Shown: positions 1-11,798, counted from the first letter of the stretch. The stretch: 64,000 bases of DNA from Alopecurus myosuroides (GCA_028641055.1 CM054061.1:53672081-53736080), one strand, 5' to 3'. Translations and numbers: made by a program. The notes: generated from the letters alone by a model not told the origin.

Positions 1-66
1 ATCGCTGTGCTCATCACACCCTCCTCTTGGGGTCTCCAACAAACGTGTGTATCACGAGCATCAGTA
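1..66 (+). mobile_element. LTR 3'-end fragment of an A-type Gypsy element
   Basis: These bases match the last part of the A-family LTR (compare 1129-1190), including the cttggggtctcc stretch, and finish in a CA-type end (gagcatca). Directly after them the sequence jumps to the middle of the same LTR. The simplest reading is that another element of this family ended here after inserting into A's 5' LTR; the next five bases (gtaat) would then be its target duplication. The other end lies outside the window, so this is an inference. Confidence 0.5.
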
Positions 67-67
67 A

Positions 68-1188
68 TCATCACCGGAGGGCTCTTCATCACCATACCTT
101 CCTCCAGAGTGATGCGTGAGTAGTTCATCCCTAGACTACGGGTTCATAGCAGTAGCTAGATGGTTGTTCTCTCCTCTTTATGCCTCATGTTTAGATCTTG
201 TGAGCTGCCTAACATGATCAAGATCATCTTATTGTAATGCTACATGTTTTTTTTGCTAGGGTCTGATGAATATTGAATGCTATCTCCAATGATTATCAAT
301 CTATCATGTTCTTTTCATGTGTATGTTATTTATGATCTGTCATGCTCTCTGTTACTAGTAGATGGTCTGGACAAGTTGATTCTTGTAACTCCAATAGGGA
401 GTATTTATGCTCGATACTGGGTTCATGCCTCCCTTTCACTCACGCTCAAGTGACAGAAACGTAACAGGTGGGGGATGTGTTGTTTCCATTAGGGAGAAAA
501 CAACAATGCTTTGTCTAAGGATGATTTTATTGTTTACATTACACACTTTTATCAATGCAATTATCTGTTGCTTGCAACTTAATACACAAGGTTTGCTCGG
601 ATGACACTCTGAGGGTGGATTATTAGTCATAGATGCAGTTGCATAATGGTCTATGTATCTTGTTGTAATGCCCGCATGAATCACATAGTAATCATCATGT
701 CATGCATACGCACTATGGTGCAGCATTTATATCTATCAATTGCCCAGCTGTAATTTGTTTACCCAGCATGTTATCTATCTGTTTTGGAGAGACACCTCTA
801 GTGAACTGTGGACCTCGGTCCATTTCTTTACACAGATATACAACCACTGCAACCACTGTTTTCCTACTGCAATTATTGTTCTCTTTCATCTACTACGAAC
901 AAATACTATTTTCCACATTGTATGTCTAATCCTTTGTTTCAACAAAACTAGTGAGATTGACAACCTCACTGCTTCGTTGGGGCAAAGTAGTTTGATTCTG
1001 TTGTGTAGATTCCACGTTGCTGCTGAACCGGTAGTGCGCCCTGCCAAAATCAGCTGCATCAACCTTAGGAAGTGATTTCTTTCTCCTACTGGTCGATTGA
1101 ACCTTGGTTTCTTTGTGAGGGAAACTTGCTACTGTGCTCTTCATACCTTCTTCTTGGGGTCTCCCAACGAACGTGTGTTACACGCCAT
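68..1188 (+). mobile_element. Element A: 5' LTR, truncated at left
   Basis: This is the right two-thirds of an LTR that recurs at 8824-10423 and 15546-17064 (element C) and 43330-44171 (element A, other end). Shared landmarks are the gtgatgcgtgagtagttcatcc stretch near 110, the gagattgacaacctcactgc stretch near 951, and the cttcttggggtctccc stretch near 1150. It runs into a badly decayed primer-binding site at about 1192-1218, where only ttgcca-like remnants of the family's tggcgccgttgccgggga remain. The 43330-44171 LTR piece is closer to this copy than either C LTR is, which supports pairing the two as one element. Confidence 0.8.
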
Positions 1189-1385
1189 AAAGATCTTTTC
1201 TAGTGTCTTTGCCAGTGAGGAAGAGGATTTCTTCAAGGGGAATCTCTCACTTCCAATCTCTTTAGTTTGTTTTTGTTTTGCTAAGTTTATTTTATTTTGT
1301 CTTGTTTTCTTCTCTTTATCAAAAACACAAAAAAAATAGTTCTTGTTCTAGTTATTATTTTTATCCTGTTTTTAATCTGGATAAA

Positions 1386-2596
1386 ATGAGTACTCCTGAG
1401 AACACTAAGTTGTGTGACTTCACTAGCACAAACAACAATGATTTTGTTAGCACACCTATTTCTCCACCTGCTCCCACTGCTAATTTTTATGAGACAAAAC
1501 ATACCCTGTTAAATCTTGTTATGAGAGAGTAATTTTCTGGTGTTAGTACCGATGATGGTGTTGCCCATCTTAATAATTTTGTTGAACTCTATGAGATGCA
1601 AAAATATAAGGACATAGATGGAGATATTATTAAACTGAAATTGTTTCCTTTCTCTTCGAGAGGGAGAGCTAAAGAATGATTGCTATCTTTCCCTAGAAAT
1701 AGTATTGGTTCATGGAATAAATGTAACGATGATTTCATTGGAAACTTATACCCTCCTTCTAAGATTATATCTCTAATATGAACATTATTGATTTTAAGCA
1801 ACTTGATAATGAGCATGTTGCTAAATCTTGGGAAAGAATGAAATCTTTGGTAAAGAATTGTCCCACTCATGGACTGACTAATTGGATGATCATCCAAACC
1901 TTTTATGCAGGTCTAAATTTTTCTTCAAGAAACCTTCTGGATTCAGCTCTTGGAGGAACCTTTATGTCCATCACTTTGGGCTCTGCAACAAAGCTTCTTG
2001 ATGATATGATGATAAATTATTCTGAATGGCACACTGAGAGAGCTCCACCGGGTAAGAAGGTGAATTCTGTTGAAGAAACCTCTTCTTTGAGTGATAGGCT
2101 TGATGCTATTATGTCTATGATTGTTAATGGTAAAACTTATATTGATCCAAATAATGTTCCTTTAGTCCCTTTGGTTGCTCAAGAAGAGCATGTTGATGTG
2201 AACTTCATTAAAAGTAATAATTTTAACAACAATGCTTATAGAAATAATTTCGGTAGCAACAATTATAGGCCTTATCCTTCTAATAATGGTAATGGTTATG
2301 CCAACTCTTATGGTAATTCCTAGAACAACAATAGAAGTGTACCCTCTGATCTTGAAAACATGCTTAAGAATTTTATTAGTACACAAGCTGCTTTTAATAA
2401 ATTTGTTGAGGAAAAGTTTGGCAAAATAGATGTTCTTGCTTCTCAAGTTGATACCCTTGCCCTTGATGTTGATTTTCAGAAACTAAAGGTTATTCCTCAT
2501 GATATTAAAGAAATAAAAACTCTAAATTCCATTCAAGTTAGAATTGATGACAATGTTAGGATGTTAGCTGAATTGCATGCTAGATGGGAAAGATAA
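1386..2596 (+). pseudogene. Element A gag, broken
   Basis: The start MSTPENTKLCDF is the same as in element C (10678). The body has the look of a retrotransposon gag capsid domain: GRAKE, then ERMKSLVKNCPTHGL, WMIIQTFYAGLN and a Leu/Met-rich TKLLDDMM segment, followed by an Asn-rich low-complexity linker (about 2205-2320). Gag would package element RNA into cytoplasmic particles. It cannot be made in one piece: a TAA at about 1530 sits where element C has CAA, a TGA at about 1678 sits where C has TGG, and there are frameshifts near 1775, a TAG near 2322 and a TAA near 2594. Gag plus protease without reverse transcriptase or integrase marks a non-autonomous Gypsy family. Confidence 0.8.
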
Positions 2597-2749
2597 CATG
2601 AAATAGCTAGAAAGAATAATATAGATAATGTTTGCACCATTACTACCACTAGTAAAACTGAAGCTTCTCATGCTAGTAGATCTTCTACTGTTAATGGTAA
2701 AGTAATTGGTGTTGTCAATACTTCCACTTCTGTTGTTAAACGTTTAAAA

Positions 2750-3470
2750 TTGCCTGAAACCACTGAAACTGTTCCTGATAAAAGTGTTGAATTCTTTCAA
2801 AATATGATAGACAATGGTCTCATTACCTTTGATAAAAATGATCTTGATTTTGATGATTGCAATATATCTAAAGTAATTATGTTCCTACAAAATCTTGCTA
2901 GTTGTACTAATGCTAGTGCTATGAATATGGCTTTCACAAAACATATTACAAATGCTCTAATGCAAATTAGAGAAGAAGAATTAAAACGTGATCCCTAGGA
3001 AGTTAGATGATGGTTGGGAACCCATCATTAAAATGAAGGTGAATGATTTTGATTTTAATGCTTTATGTGATCTTGGTGCTAGTATCTCTGTTATGCCTAA
3101 GAAACTTTATGATATGCTTGATTTGCCACCTTTGGAACACTTTTATTTGGATGTTCGTCTTGTTGATAATGCTAGAAAGAAACCCTTGGGGAGAGTTGAT
3201 GATGTTCTTATTGTGGTTAACAATAACCTTGTCCCCATTGATTTCATTGTTATGAATATTGAATGCAATTATTCTTGTCCTATTATTTTGGTAAGACCTT
3301 TTCTTAGAACTGTTGGTGCTATTATTGATATGAAAGAGGGGAATATTAAATATCAATTCCCACTCAAGAAAGGTATGGAACACTTTCCTAGGAAGAGAAT
3401 GAAGTTGCCTTTTTATTCTACTATAATAACAAGTTACAATTTGTATGCTTCTTCACTTGAAAATAATTGA
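2750..3470 (+). pseudogene. Element A aspartic protease domain, broken
   Basis: The segment 2750-2998 is the linker before the protease. From about 2995 the frame reads a retropepsin-like fold with the active-site motif CDLGASISVMP at about 3067-3100, which is the DLGA variant of the usual D-T/S-G-A. It continues to the second conserved stretch, CPIILVRPFLR, where related copies have GRPFLR. Compared with element C, about nine bases are missing just before the domain (near 2988), which shifts the frame and adds a stop. The protease would mature gag in the virus-like particle. No reverse transcriptase follows. Confidence 0.75.
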
Positions 3471-4894
3471 TTCTAGTTTTCCGGGCCTAGCTAAAAGGCA
3501 TTAAAGAAAAGCACTTCTTGGGAGATAACCCATGGTTTTATTTTTTGCTTTGTTTTCTTCTGTTTTCTTTCAGTCAAGGTATTGTTTACTTCTATAGCAA
3601 ACCCTTTGTATCTTTATTTTCTCACATTTGTTGTGCCAAGTAAAGTCTCTAGCGAAAGTTGAGGTTAGATTTGGAGTTCTGTGCAGGAAACAGATTTCTG
3701 CTATCCACCATTAAAATCGTGTAAATTCACAGAAAGATCAAAATGACCTGCAAATTTTTGTGCTTATTCCTCAGATAATTCCAAAACTTTTTCTAGCTTA
3801 GCGTTTTTCGATTTGAGCAACGTAAGTGCCCTGAAAAAATTCTTCCTTATAGGTTGTTATGGTTGTGACAGATTCTGCCTTTTTTACTTGCATTCTCTCT
3901 TCTACTATGTTGAGTGGATTTGCTTGCTCCACAAAATATCAGTGGTTGTAGATAATGTTTAAAAAGTATTAACAATGCTTGTGTCCATGGATAACATGTG
4001 AATTTTTGATTGTGCACTAACCCTCTAATGTGAATTACATTTAGTTTGGGTGTGATGGAAGTTTTCAAGGGTCAAGATAAGAGGGTGATATAATGTGATC
4101 AAGAAGAGTGCAAGGCCAAAGCTTGGGGATGCCCCCGTGGTTGATCCCAGCAAATTCTAAGAAGACTCAAGCGTCTAAGCTTGGGGATGCCCAAGGCATC
4201 CCCTTCTTCATCAACAATTTATCAGGTCACTTCTAGTGAAACTATATTTTTCTTCGGTCACATCATATGCACTTTACTTGGAGCATCTGTTTCTTTTTTT
4301 CTTTTTTTCTTTGCTGCAATAAATATAGTTGGAACCCAGCATTCCTTGTGTGGGAGAGAGACACACTCCGCTTTTTAATATGAATACTTTCTCGTATTCT
4401 TAGTTTTCTTCTAGATGCTGCAAATCCTTTTAGCTCATGTTTTTCATGCATCTCTTATTCAGAGTTGTTAGTTCTAGTAGAGTTATGTTCTCTCCTGTTT
4501 CATTTCTATATTAGTTGGAGAGTTTTTTTCTATTTGGTGATTGATGGAATAGAAATGCTACATGTGGTAGATGGTATGTTGGAAAAGACTTGCATACTCT
4601 TGTAGGTCATTAAACTGTTTCACTCGATTTTTTGCTGTGGTTTTGAGATTTTAATATGCTTAGTGGTAAATCTGCTGGTCTAGTGAAGTAAAAACAATTA
4701 ATGGTTGGTCTTAAAGATTCAAACCATGCCACACTCGAAAAACCAGTTGACAGTGTAATGGTATATAACTTCCTCTGCCGATAACAACTGTAATGGCTTT
4801 TTGTTATGCGCTACGGTCGGGGTAGCCAACAGTGACTTGTCACTGCCACGGACCCTCTTGGAGTGATTTTCATTATGCCTTGTATATCAAATTT

Positions 4895-5158
4895 CTAAAT
4901 GTAATCTTTTAACTTGTGAGTTCTAACTTGCGGTTTTCTGGCATTTCCACCATCCATATTTGCTAGCATCTTCGGTACTGTGCATTGCCCATTCACACAT
5001 TGAGAGTTGGTGCAAACTTCACCAGTGCATCCAACCCTCGTGGGAGGACATTGTTCTTCTACACATAAGCCCAAAATATCTTCCTCAAAACAGCCACCAT
5101 ACCTATCTATTACCATGGCATTTCCATAGCCATTCTGAGATATATTGCCATACAACAT
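4895..5158 (-). CDS. Antisense Cys-rich ORF in element A spacer (uncertain)
   Basis: An 87-codon open frame runs against the element. Its middle has closely spaced cysteines in the pattern GCTGEVCTNSQCVNGQC, like a small disulfide-rich or EGF-type repeat. I see no signal peptide and no clear domain match. Antisense ORFs in the 3' spacer of Gypsy elements are known, as in maize Grande. Element C lacks this segment, so it belongs to A's subfamily only. It may be a captured host exon or a chance frame. Confidence 0.25.
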   Translation of the reverse strand: MLYGNISQNGYGNAMVIDRYGGCFEEDILGLCVEEQCPPTRVGCTGEVCTNSQCVNGQCTVPKMLANMDGGNARKPQVRTHKLKDYI

Positions 5159-5329
5159 TCATCATCATTATGTTACTTGTTACATGTCCCATTTTTACTT
5201 TGCATACTGCTACACTGGCATTAGCATTTAGTTGTATACATCAGATATATTTTAGTTTCAGTTATAAGTACTAAAAGTGTGATGATTTATTGTAAAATAG
5301 AGTGTTTACCCTACCAGTGAGAATATACA

Positions 5330-5363
5330 TACATATATATATATACCTATATATATATATATA
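5330..5363. repeat. AT dinucleotide microsatellite
   Basis: The stretch is two runs of AT repeats broken by a short cct interruption, within the element A spacer. Confidence 0.8.
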
Positions 5364-6194
5364 AGACCAAAAAGAAAAAAATGGCAAAAGCGAGATAATA
5401 AAGAGAGAGGGGGCAGCACTACTATCATCTATTCCACACTTGTGCTTATTTAGCACCAATACTTCATTTTGGAGAGAGTTTTCATTTTATGACTTTCATA
5501 ACTATGTGGGAAATTTAAATTATAGAACCTGGCTTGTATATTCCAATGATGAGCCTCCTCAAAACTGATCTAGGTCTTCATGAGCAAGCAAGTTGGATGC
5601 ACCACCACTAGTTCCATTGGAGAGCTTTCGTACACTTATAGCTCTATGTGCGTCCGTTGTGTGGCAATCACTACTCCTTGCATAGATTCGATTATAAGAC
5701 TTCCTCTTGTCTAATGATCACTTTGAGCTGTGTGAGACTTTCTTTGACTGACCTTCCAACTCCCCCCTCCCTATAATGTTCTTTTAGCCATAACATCCTG
5801 GTGCCAGGAACCAATACATAACGCTTGCTTGTTTTGAGTGCCCAAATAGTTTGATGATTTTTCCATGTGCATATTGTTGTCACTTGAGTTGATCCTAGTA
5901 GGAGCTGTTGTGAGAGTTGGATTCTTAGGATGATTATATTGTTATTCTTCAAGCTTAAATCATCTTTAATATACTTTGCAAAGTGGATTGTTTTTAGTAT
6001 TGATTCGTTAAAATTTTTTACTTTGTTCTTCCTAATAGTTTATACATTACTCTATCAACTATAAACCACAACCTTTATTCAGTTGATCTTAGTTTACATG
6101 CTTTACATTGTGATGATCAAGTTTATGTGGGTAGCATGTCACCTCAGAAATTATTTGTTTTTATTGTTTACCTACTCGAGGACGAGTAGGAACT

Positions 6195-6209
6195 AAGCTT
6201 GGGGATGCT
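6195..6209 (+). promoter_or_regulatory. Polypurine tract of element A
   Basis: The sequence aagcttggggatgct lies directly before the LTR start tgatacatctcc at 6210, where plus-strand DNA synthesis would be primed. The equivalent in element C lies at 15531-15545. Confidence 0.7.
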
Positions 6210-6332
6210 TGATACATCTCCAACGTATCCATAATTTCTGATGTTCCATGTTATTTTCGTGCCTTATGCTACATGTTTCTTATACACTTTATGTCATTGT
6301 TATGGATTTTCTGGGACTAACCTATTGACAAG
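6210..6332 (+). mobile_element. Element A 3' LTR, left remnant
   Basis: Only the first 123 bp of the 3' LTR remain here (start tgatacatctcc). The match to the LTR stops at cctattgacaag (6321-6332), and the next bases belong to the LTR of element B in the opposite orientation. Both parent sequences have acaag at the breakpoint, which fits a microhomology-mediated deletion. The rest of this LTR resumes at 43330. Confidence 0.75.
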
Positions 6333-7487
6333 TAATATGGATGATTATAAGTGACAATAGCAATCTGAAATAAAAATGGCAGCAATCAAACATGTAGCAG
6401 AACTGATTGTAAACGGCGTTTCAATGCTTAGAAACAAGGCCTAGGGATCATACTTTCACTAGTGGACATTCTCAACAATAATAACATAATTGAATGCATA
6501 AATATCTCTCTTCACTACACTACTCTGAACCACTCTCCGGCCAGATAACGAACACCAATCCATGCGTAGGGTTGTAACAACACTCCTCAAGTCTGTATTC
6601 CCTCTCTAGGGCACCCCACACTGTCACTATGAGCACCCCAAATTAGTACTAAAAAAACGCCACAATTTCATAGGATCATCCAACACAAGATATAAATGTC
6701 ATGCTAACCCACACGGTGCACAAACTATCACCTTTACACCGTGGTCAAAGTGTTTATGGAGATCTCATAACAAAACCACTTGAGTAGCATCATAGATGAA
6801 GAGTAACATCTACTTATTCAACTAGATTAGAAAGCTCATGATCACATAAAGATCGCACCATGGGAGAGAGAGAGATGAAACATATAGCTACCGGTAGAGC
6901 CCTCGGCCCCCGGGGAAAACTACTCCCTCCTCATCATAGGAGACAACAATGGTGATGAAGCTGGCGGTGGAGTCGAAGGAGATGGCTCCGGGGGCAATTC
7001 CCCGTCCCGGCAGGGTACCGGAATAGAGATTTCTGTCCCCCAAAACTTGTTGGCGGTGGCGGTGGAGCTACGAAAAATTTCGTAGAAGGGGGCCAATATA
7101 TTTAGGGTTTATGCCTCAAGAGGAACAAATAGGCGAAAGGGCGATCTCGGTGGGTGGCTAGGGAGCCCACACCACCAGCTGGCGCGGCCAGGGGGAGCTC
7201 GTGCGAGCCTATGGTGTGGTGGCTCTAGGGCCCCCCTCCAGGTCTCCTTGGGACTTCCTTGACGTGTCGGGAATTCTAAGACTTTGGCTTTTGTTTCGTT
7301 AAAATCCGAGAATATTTCTAGAACAACTTTTCTGAAACCAAAAAACAGCAGAAAACATGAACTAGCTCTGTGTCATCTTGTCAATAGGTTAGTCCATGAA
7401 AACGTCTGGAAAACGAAGGAAAACATGTGAAAACATAAATGTATTGGATAGAAAACAAGCATGGAGCATCGAAAATTATAGATATGT
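6333..7487 (-). mobile_element. Element B 3' LTR (minus strand, truncated)
   Basis: This matches, base for base with scattered differences, the LTR found at 18645-18790 and 42327-43329. Shared stretches include taatatggatgattataagtg, ccggccagataacgaac and the closing gcatggagcatcgaaaatta. It has lost about 245 bp at the left by the 6332 deletion, and its right end (about 7488-7540) is scrambled with repeated atcgaaaatt and cttgtcctcgag pieces. It keeps the uninterrupted target into which element D inserted in the other LTR (6463-6482). Confidence 0.75.
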
Positions 7488-7539
7488 TTGTCCTCGAGCA
7501 TCGAAAATTATCGAAAATTATTGGATAGAAAACAAGCAT

Positions 7540-8823
7540 CCCCAAGCTTAACTCATGCTTGTCCTCGAGTAGGTAAGTGATAACAAAATAATTTTTGAGG
7601 TGACATGCAGCCAACACAAACTTGATCATCATAATAATAAAAGCATATGTACGATGAGATCATAGTACTTTAAACACAGGCATGATAGATATAATTTTAA
7701 CAATGAAACTTAGCAATCACCTTGCATCATGAAAAGTAACACAAATAAAAGATCATGAATAATAATGCACTTGTAAGTTATACATTTGTTTCAAGCATAA
7801 AGAAAACATAGCAAAGTGACATTTCACTTTTCCTTAAGAGTGGGGAAAAAAATAAATGTCAGGACACCTTCAAAGTTCAAGTGGATGACTAGAACAATTA
7901 ATTTGAGAGTAAGTAATAACACATCATGAATCAATTAATAATAGTTTTTGGGACCAATGCACATTAAACTTGGAATGGAAACTACGCTCTCTCAACTGTG
8001 CATAAAGTTAGAAGATGGAGCCTCAAAATTAAACTAGAAGCAAGGCCCTTCGCAGAGGGAAGCAGGGATTAACTCATGTGCTAGAGCTTTTTATTTTATT
8101 AAACAGAAGTATTGAAAACATTTTTTCAGAAAGGTGTATCCTTATGTCAACGAATAGTAAACAGACAATACATTACGTCACAAGCCAACTATACTTCACA
8201 AGAGAGGCTCCCATTGAAGGACGCAACTGGGGTCAGAAGGTCATCCCTCTTTCTCTTTTGTTTACACAATTATGCTTTGACCGATAAATCAAGGGAAAAA
8301 TAGTGAAGAGAATATAATAGTAAACAATTTTGGGGCTGGGCACCCCGCTGCTAGCTCTTCTATCATTTGGATAAGAGGATGAAGCCACTAGTCCAGGTGT
8401 GTAAAGACCAATCAACAAGTGAGATAAAGATTCTCTATTTATGTCCTCATGAGCTAAAACAGGAGCACAAATCAGGAATAATTTTGAAAGTTTTAAAGAT
8501 AGCACATGAGAAGTTTACTTGGAGTGGCTCTTAAAACCACATGTAGGTAGGTATGGTGGACACATTTGGCAAACTTTGGTTTTGGGGAGTTGGATGCACG
8601 AGTAGAGCTCATACTCAGTACAGGTGGAGAATAGGAGCGACAAATTAGGATAGCAATAATGGCCATAATCATGCATAGCGACAAAAACATTATTAATCAG
8701 AGAATAAAGGGTATTACAACTCAAAAACTAAATGATCATAGAAGCTATAAGTGACAGGTTTGTAGTCATAAACATGGTGTAAGCATGTGCAAAGTCAACC
8801 AAATAAAGCATTCGAAAGAGAAC
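7540..8823 (-). mobile_element. Element B internal 3' region (minus strand)
   Basis: Read on the minus strand this is the 3' noncoding spacer of the same Gypsy group. The reverse complement of 7540-8823 runs parallel to 14170-15545 of element C, including the ctactcgaggac stretch before the LTR and the gcacatgag...ccctctgcgaagggcc stretch. No gene is visible; open frames here are short and not shared. It ends abruptly at element C's 5' LTR (8824), so C probably inserted here. Confidence 0.7.
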
Positions 8824-10423
8824 TTATACGTCATAAACGTATCCTTAATTTATGATGTTCCATGTTGTTTTCTTATTGCTTCCCACATGTTTGCTATACA
8901 CTTTATGTCATTTTTATCGATTTTCCGGACTAAACCATTGACAAGATGCCACAGAGTCAGTTCCCTGTTTTCTGTCGTTTTTGGTTTCAGAAAAGTTGTT
9001 CTGGAAATATTCTCGGAATTGGAAAATTCAAAGCGTGGAAGTCTTAGAATTCCCGAAGGTTCCACGGAGTCCCGAAGAGATCCGGAGGGGAGCCTCAGGG
9101 GCCCACACCATAGGGCGGCGCGCCCTCCCTTGGCCGTGCCGGGGGGTGGTGTGGGGGCCCCTAGGCCCCTACCGCCATTGTCCTTTCGCCTATTTAATCC
9201 CCCGAGATGTAAACCCTAAATATATACCACTTAATCCCAAAACACCCGAGGTCGCCGTCATCGTCATCCTGAGATCGGGAGGGTTCTGGAGCTCTCCCCG
9301 GCACCCTGCCGGGAGGGGAATTCATCACCGAAGGGGTATACACCACCATGCCCTCCTCCGAAGTGATGCGTGAGTAGTTCATCCCTGGACTACGGGTCTA
9401 TAGCAGCAACTAGATGGTTGTTCTCTCCACTTTGAATCTCATGTTTAGATCTTGTGAGCTGCCTATCACGATCAAGATCATCTTTGTCTAATGCTACATG
9501 TTGTGTTTGCTGGGATCTGATGAATGTTGAATGCTATGTCTTCTGATTATCAATCTATCATGTTATCTTCATGCTTATGTTATTTATGATCTTGCATGCT
9601 CTCCATTATTAGGAGATGCTCTGGCCAAGTAGATGCTAGTAACTCCAAGAGGGAGTATTTATGCTCGATAGTGGGTTCATGCCTCCTTTTCATCTGCTCT
9701 CGAGTGACAGAAACCTAACGGATGGAGGATGTGTTGTTGCCATTAGGGAGAAAACAACCGTGTTTACCTAATTTACATTGTTTACATTACACACTTTTCT
9801 TACAGCGATAATCTGTTTCTAGCAACTTAATACCGAACGTTTGTTCGGATGATATTCGGAGGGTGGATTATTAGACATAGATGCAGTTGGATGATGGTCT
9901 ATGTATTTTGTTGTAATGCCCGCATGAATCACATAGTAATCTTTATATCTTGCATATGCACTACGCGGCAGCTTTCATTTCTGTCAATTGCCCAGCTGTA
10001 ATTTGTTCACCACATATGTTATTTATCATTCATGGAGAGCCACCACTAGTGAACTGTGGACCCCGGTCCATTTTCCTCATACTGATAAAATACCTAGTGC
10101 TTTCATACTGCTCTCATACTGTTACTATTGTTTTGCTACTGTTTTCCACACCATACGTTTAATCTCTTTGCGTTCAGCAAAACCGGTGAGATTGACAACC
10201 TCACTGCTTCATTGGGAGAGAGTGATTTGATTGTGTTGTGTAGGTTCCACGTTGTTGTTGAAGCGATAGTGCGCCCTGCCACCTCAGTTGCATCAACCTT
10301 CAGAAATTGCTTGTCCTCCTACTTTTCGATTCAACCTTGGTTTCTTTTCTGAGGGAAAACTTGCTACTACACTCTTCACAACCTTTCTCTTGGGGTTTAC
10401 CAACGAGGGCATTAAGGCCATCA
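8824..10423 (+). mobile_element. Element C 5' LTR
   Basis: This is a full-length LTR of about 1.6 kb. It begins ttatacgtcataaacg, a one-base decay of the tgatacgtcgtaaacg at 15546, and ends aaggccatca before a tRNA-Asp-type primer-binding site. The region 9050-9230 is GC-rich. It pairs with the 3' LTR at 15546-17064. Confidence 0.8.
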
Positions 10424-10433
10424 ACAAGTTTTA

Positions 10434-10521
10434 TGGCGTCGTTGCCGGGGAACGAAGTTTTCGAGAGCAGGCAGCCTCCCGTCAAGGCACCCATCAAGTT
10501 TTCTGGCGCCGTTGCCGAGGA
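10434..10521 (+). promoter_or_regulatory. Duplicated primer-binding site of element C
   Basis: Two primer-binding-like sites occur 70 bp apart: tggcgtcgttgccgggga at 10434-10451 and tggcgccgttgccgagga at 10504-10521. The family consensus (tggcgccgttgccgggga, seen reversed in B at 18379-18396) resembles the site complementary to the 3' end of tRNA-Asp used by many plant Gypsy elements. Each copy here has one change from it. Which copy is the original cannot be told. Confidence 0.65.
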
Positions 10522-10677
10522 GGAAGAGAATTTCTGCAAGGGGAGTCTCTCACTTCCAATCTCTTTTCTTTGTTTTTGTTTTTCTTAGTTTATTTTACTT
10601 TTTCTTGTTTGCTTCTCCTTATCAAAAACACGAAAAAAACTAGTTCTTATTATAGATGTAGTTTTAGTCTTGTTAAA

Positions 10678-11798
10678 ATGACTACTCCTGAGAACACTAA
10701 GTTGTGTGACTTTACTAGCACCAACAACAACGATTTCATTAGCACACCTACAGCTCCACCTGCTCCTACTACTGATTTTTATGAGATAAAACCTTCCCTG
10801 TTAAACCTTGTTATGAGAGAGCAATTTTCTGGTGTTTGTACCGATTATGCTGCTGCCCATCTTAATAATTTTGTTGAACTATGTGAGATGCCAAAATATA
10901 AAGATGTAGATGGAGATATTATTAAACTGAAATTGTTTTCTTTCTCTTTGAGAGGAAGAGCTAAAGAATGGTTGTTGTCTCTGCCTAGAAATAGTATTGA
11001 TTCTTGGACTAAGTGTAAAGATGCTTTCATTGGAAAATAGTATCCTCCTGCTAAGATTATATCTTTAAGAAGTAGCATCATGAATTTTAAGCAACTTGAT
11101 AATGAGCATGTTGCTAAAGCTTCGGAAAGAATGAAATCTTTAGTAAAGAATTATCCCACTCATGGACTGACTACTTGGATGATCATCCAAACTTTTTATG
11201 CAGGTCTGAATTTTTCTTCAAGAAACCTTCTGCATTCAGCTACTGGAGGAACCTTTATGTCCATGACCTTGGGGGCAACAACAAAGCTTCTTGATGATAT
11301 GATGGAAAATTATCCTGAGTGGCACACTTAGAGACCTACAACTGGTAAGAAGGTAAATTCTGTTGAAGAAACCTCCTCTTTGAATGAGAGACTTGATGCT
11401 ATTATGTTTATGCTCGTGAATGGCCATGCTCCTATTGATCCAAATAATGTTCAGCCTCTTTGGTTGCTCAAGAAGAGCATGTTGACGTGAACTTCATTAA
11501 AAATAATAATTTCAACACCAATGCTTATAGGAATAATTTTGGTAGCAATAATTATAGGCCATATCCTTTTATTAGTGGTAATAATGATAGAACTGGAATC
11601 TCTAATGAAAGAATTTCAGAAGTTGAAAGAGCCACTAAAGTATTTATGCAAAAACAATATGAGAAAAATAAACTATTTACTAAAACCATGGAGGAACAAT
11701 CTACTATGCTAAGAAATATCAGCTATCAACTTGAGAGTTTAAATAGAGAAATACCTGGGCTGCAAGTTAAAATATCAGCTATCAACTTGAGAGTTTAA
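10678..11798 (+). pseudogene. Element C gag, broken
   Basis: The frame begins MTTPENTKLCDF and carries the capsid-like core (GRAKEWLLSLPRNS, ERMKSLVKNYPTHGL, WMIIQTFYAGLN, LDDMM). It is better preserved than in A. It has TAG stops at 11038-11040 and 11329-11331 and a frame change near 11455. The segment 11460-11798 (QEEHVDVNFIK, Asn-rich linker, then a coiled-coil-like YEKNKLFTKTMEEQSTML) continues gag. A 56-bp tandem duplication at 11714-11825 then throws the frame and stops it. Confidence 0.8.

Larger units (their letters stand above)
3471..6209 (+). mobile_element. Element A 3' noncoding spacer and polypurine tract
   Basis: This spacer lies between protease and 3' LTR and has no sense-strand coding potential I can defend. 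It opens with the family-conserved agcacttcttgggagataa stretch (also at 12865 and, reversed, at 17310). The motif aagcttggggatg occurs three times, at about 4118, 4178 and 6195; the last abuts the 3' LTR and is the true polypurine tract. An (AT)n microsatellite runs from about 5330 to 5363. A Cys-rich antisense frame lies at 4895-5158. Confidence 0.7.

Noticed and set aside
7488..7540. Possible separate small insertion between B's LTR and spacer
   Set aside because: The pieces are repeats of neighbouring LTR and spacer words, so local rearrangement is the simpler reading.
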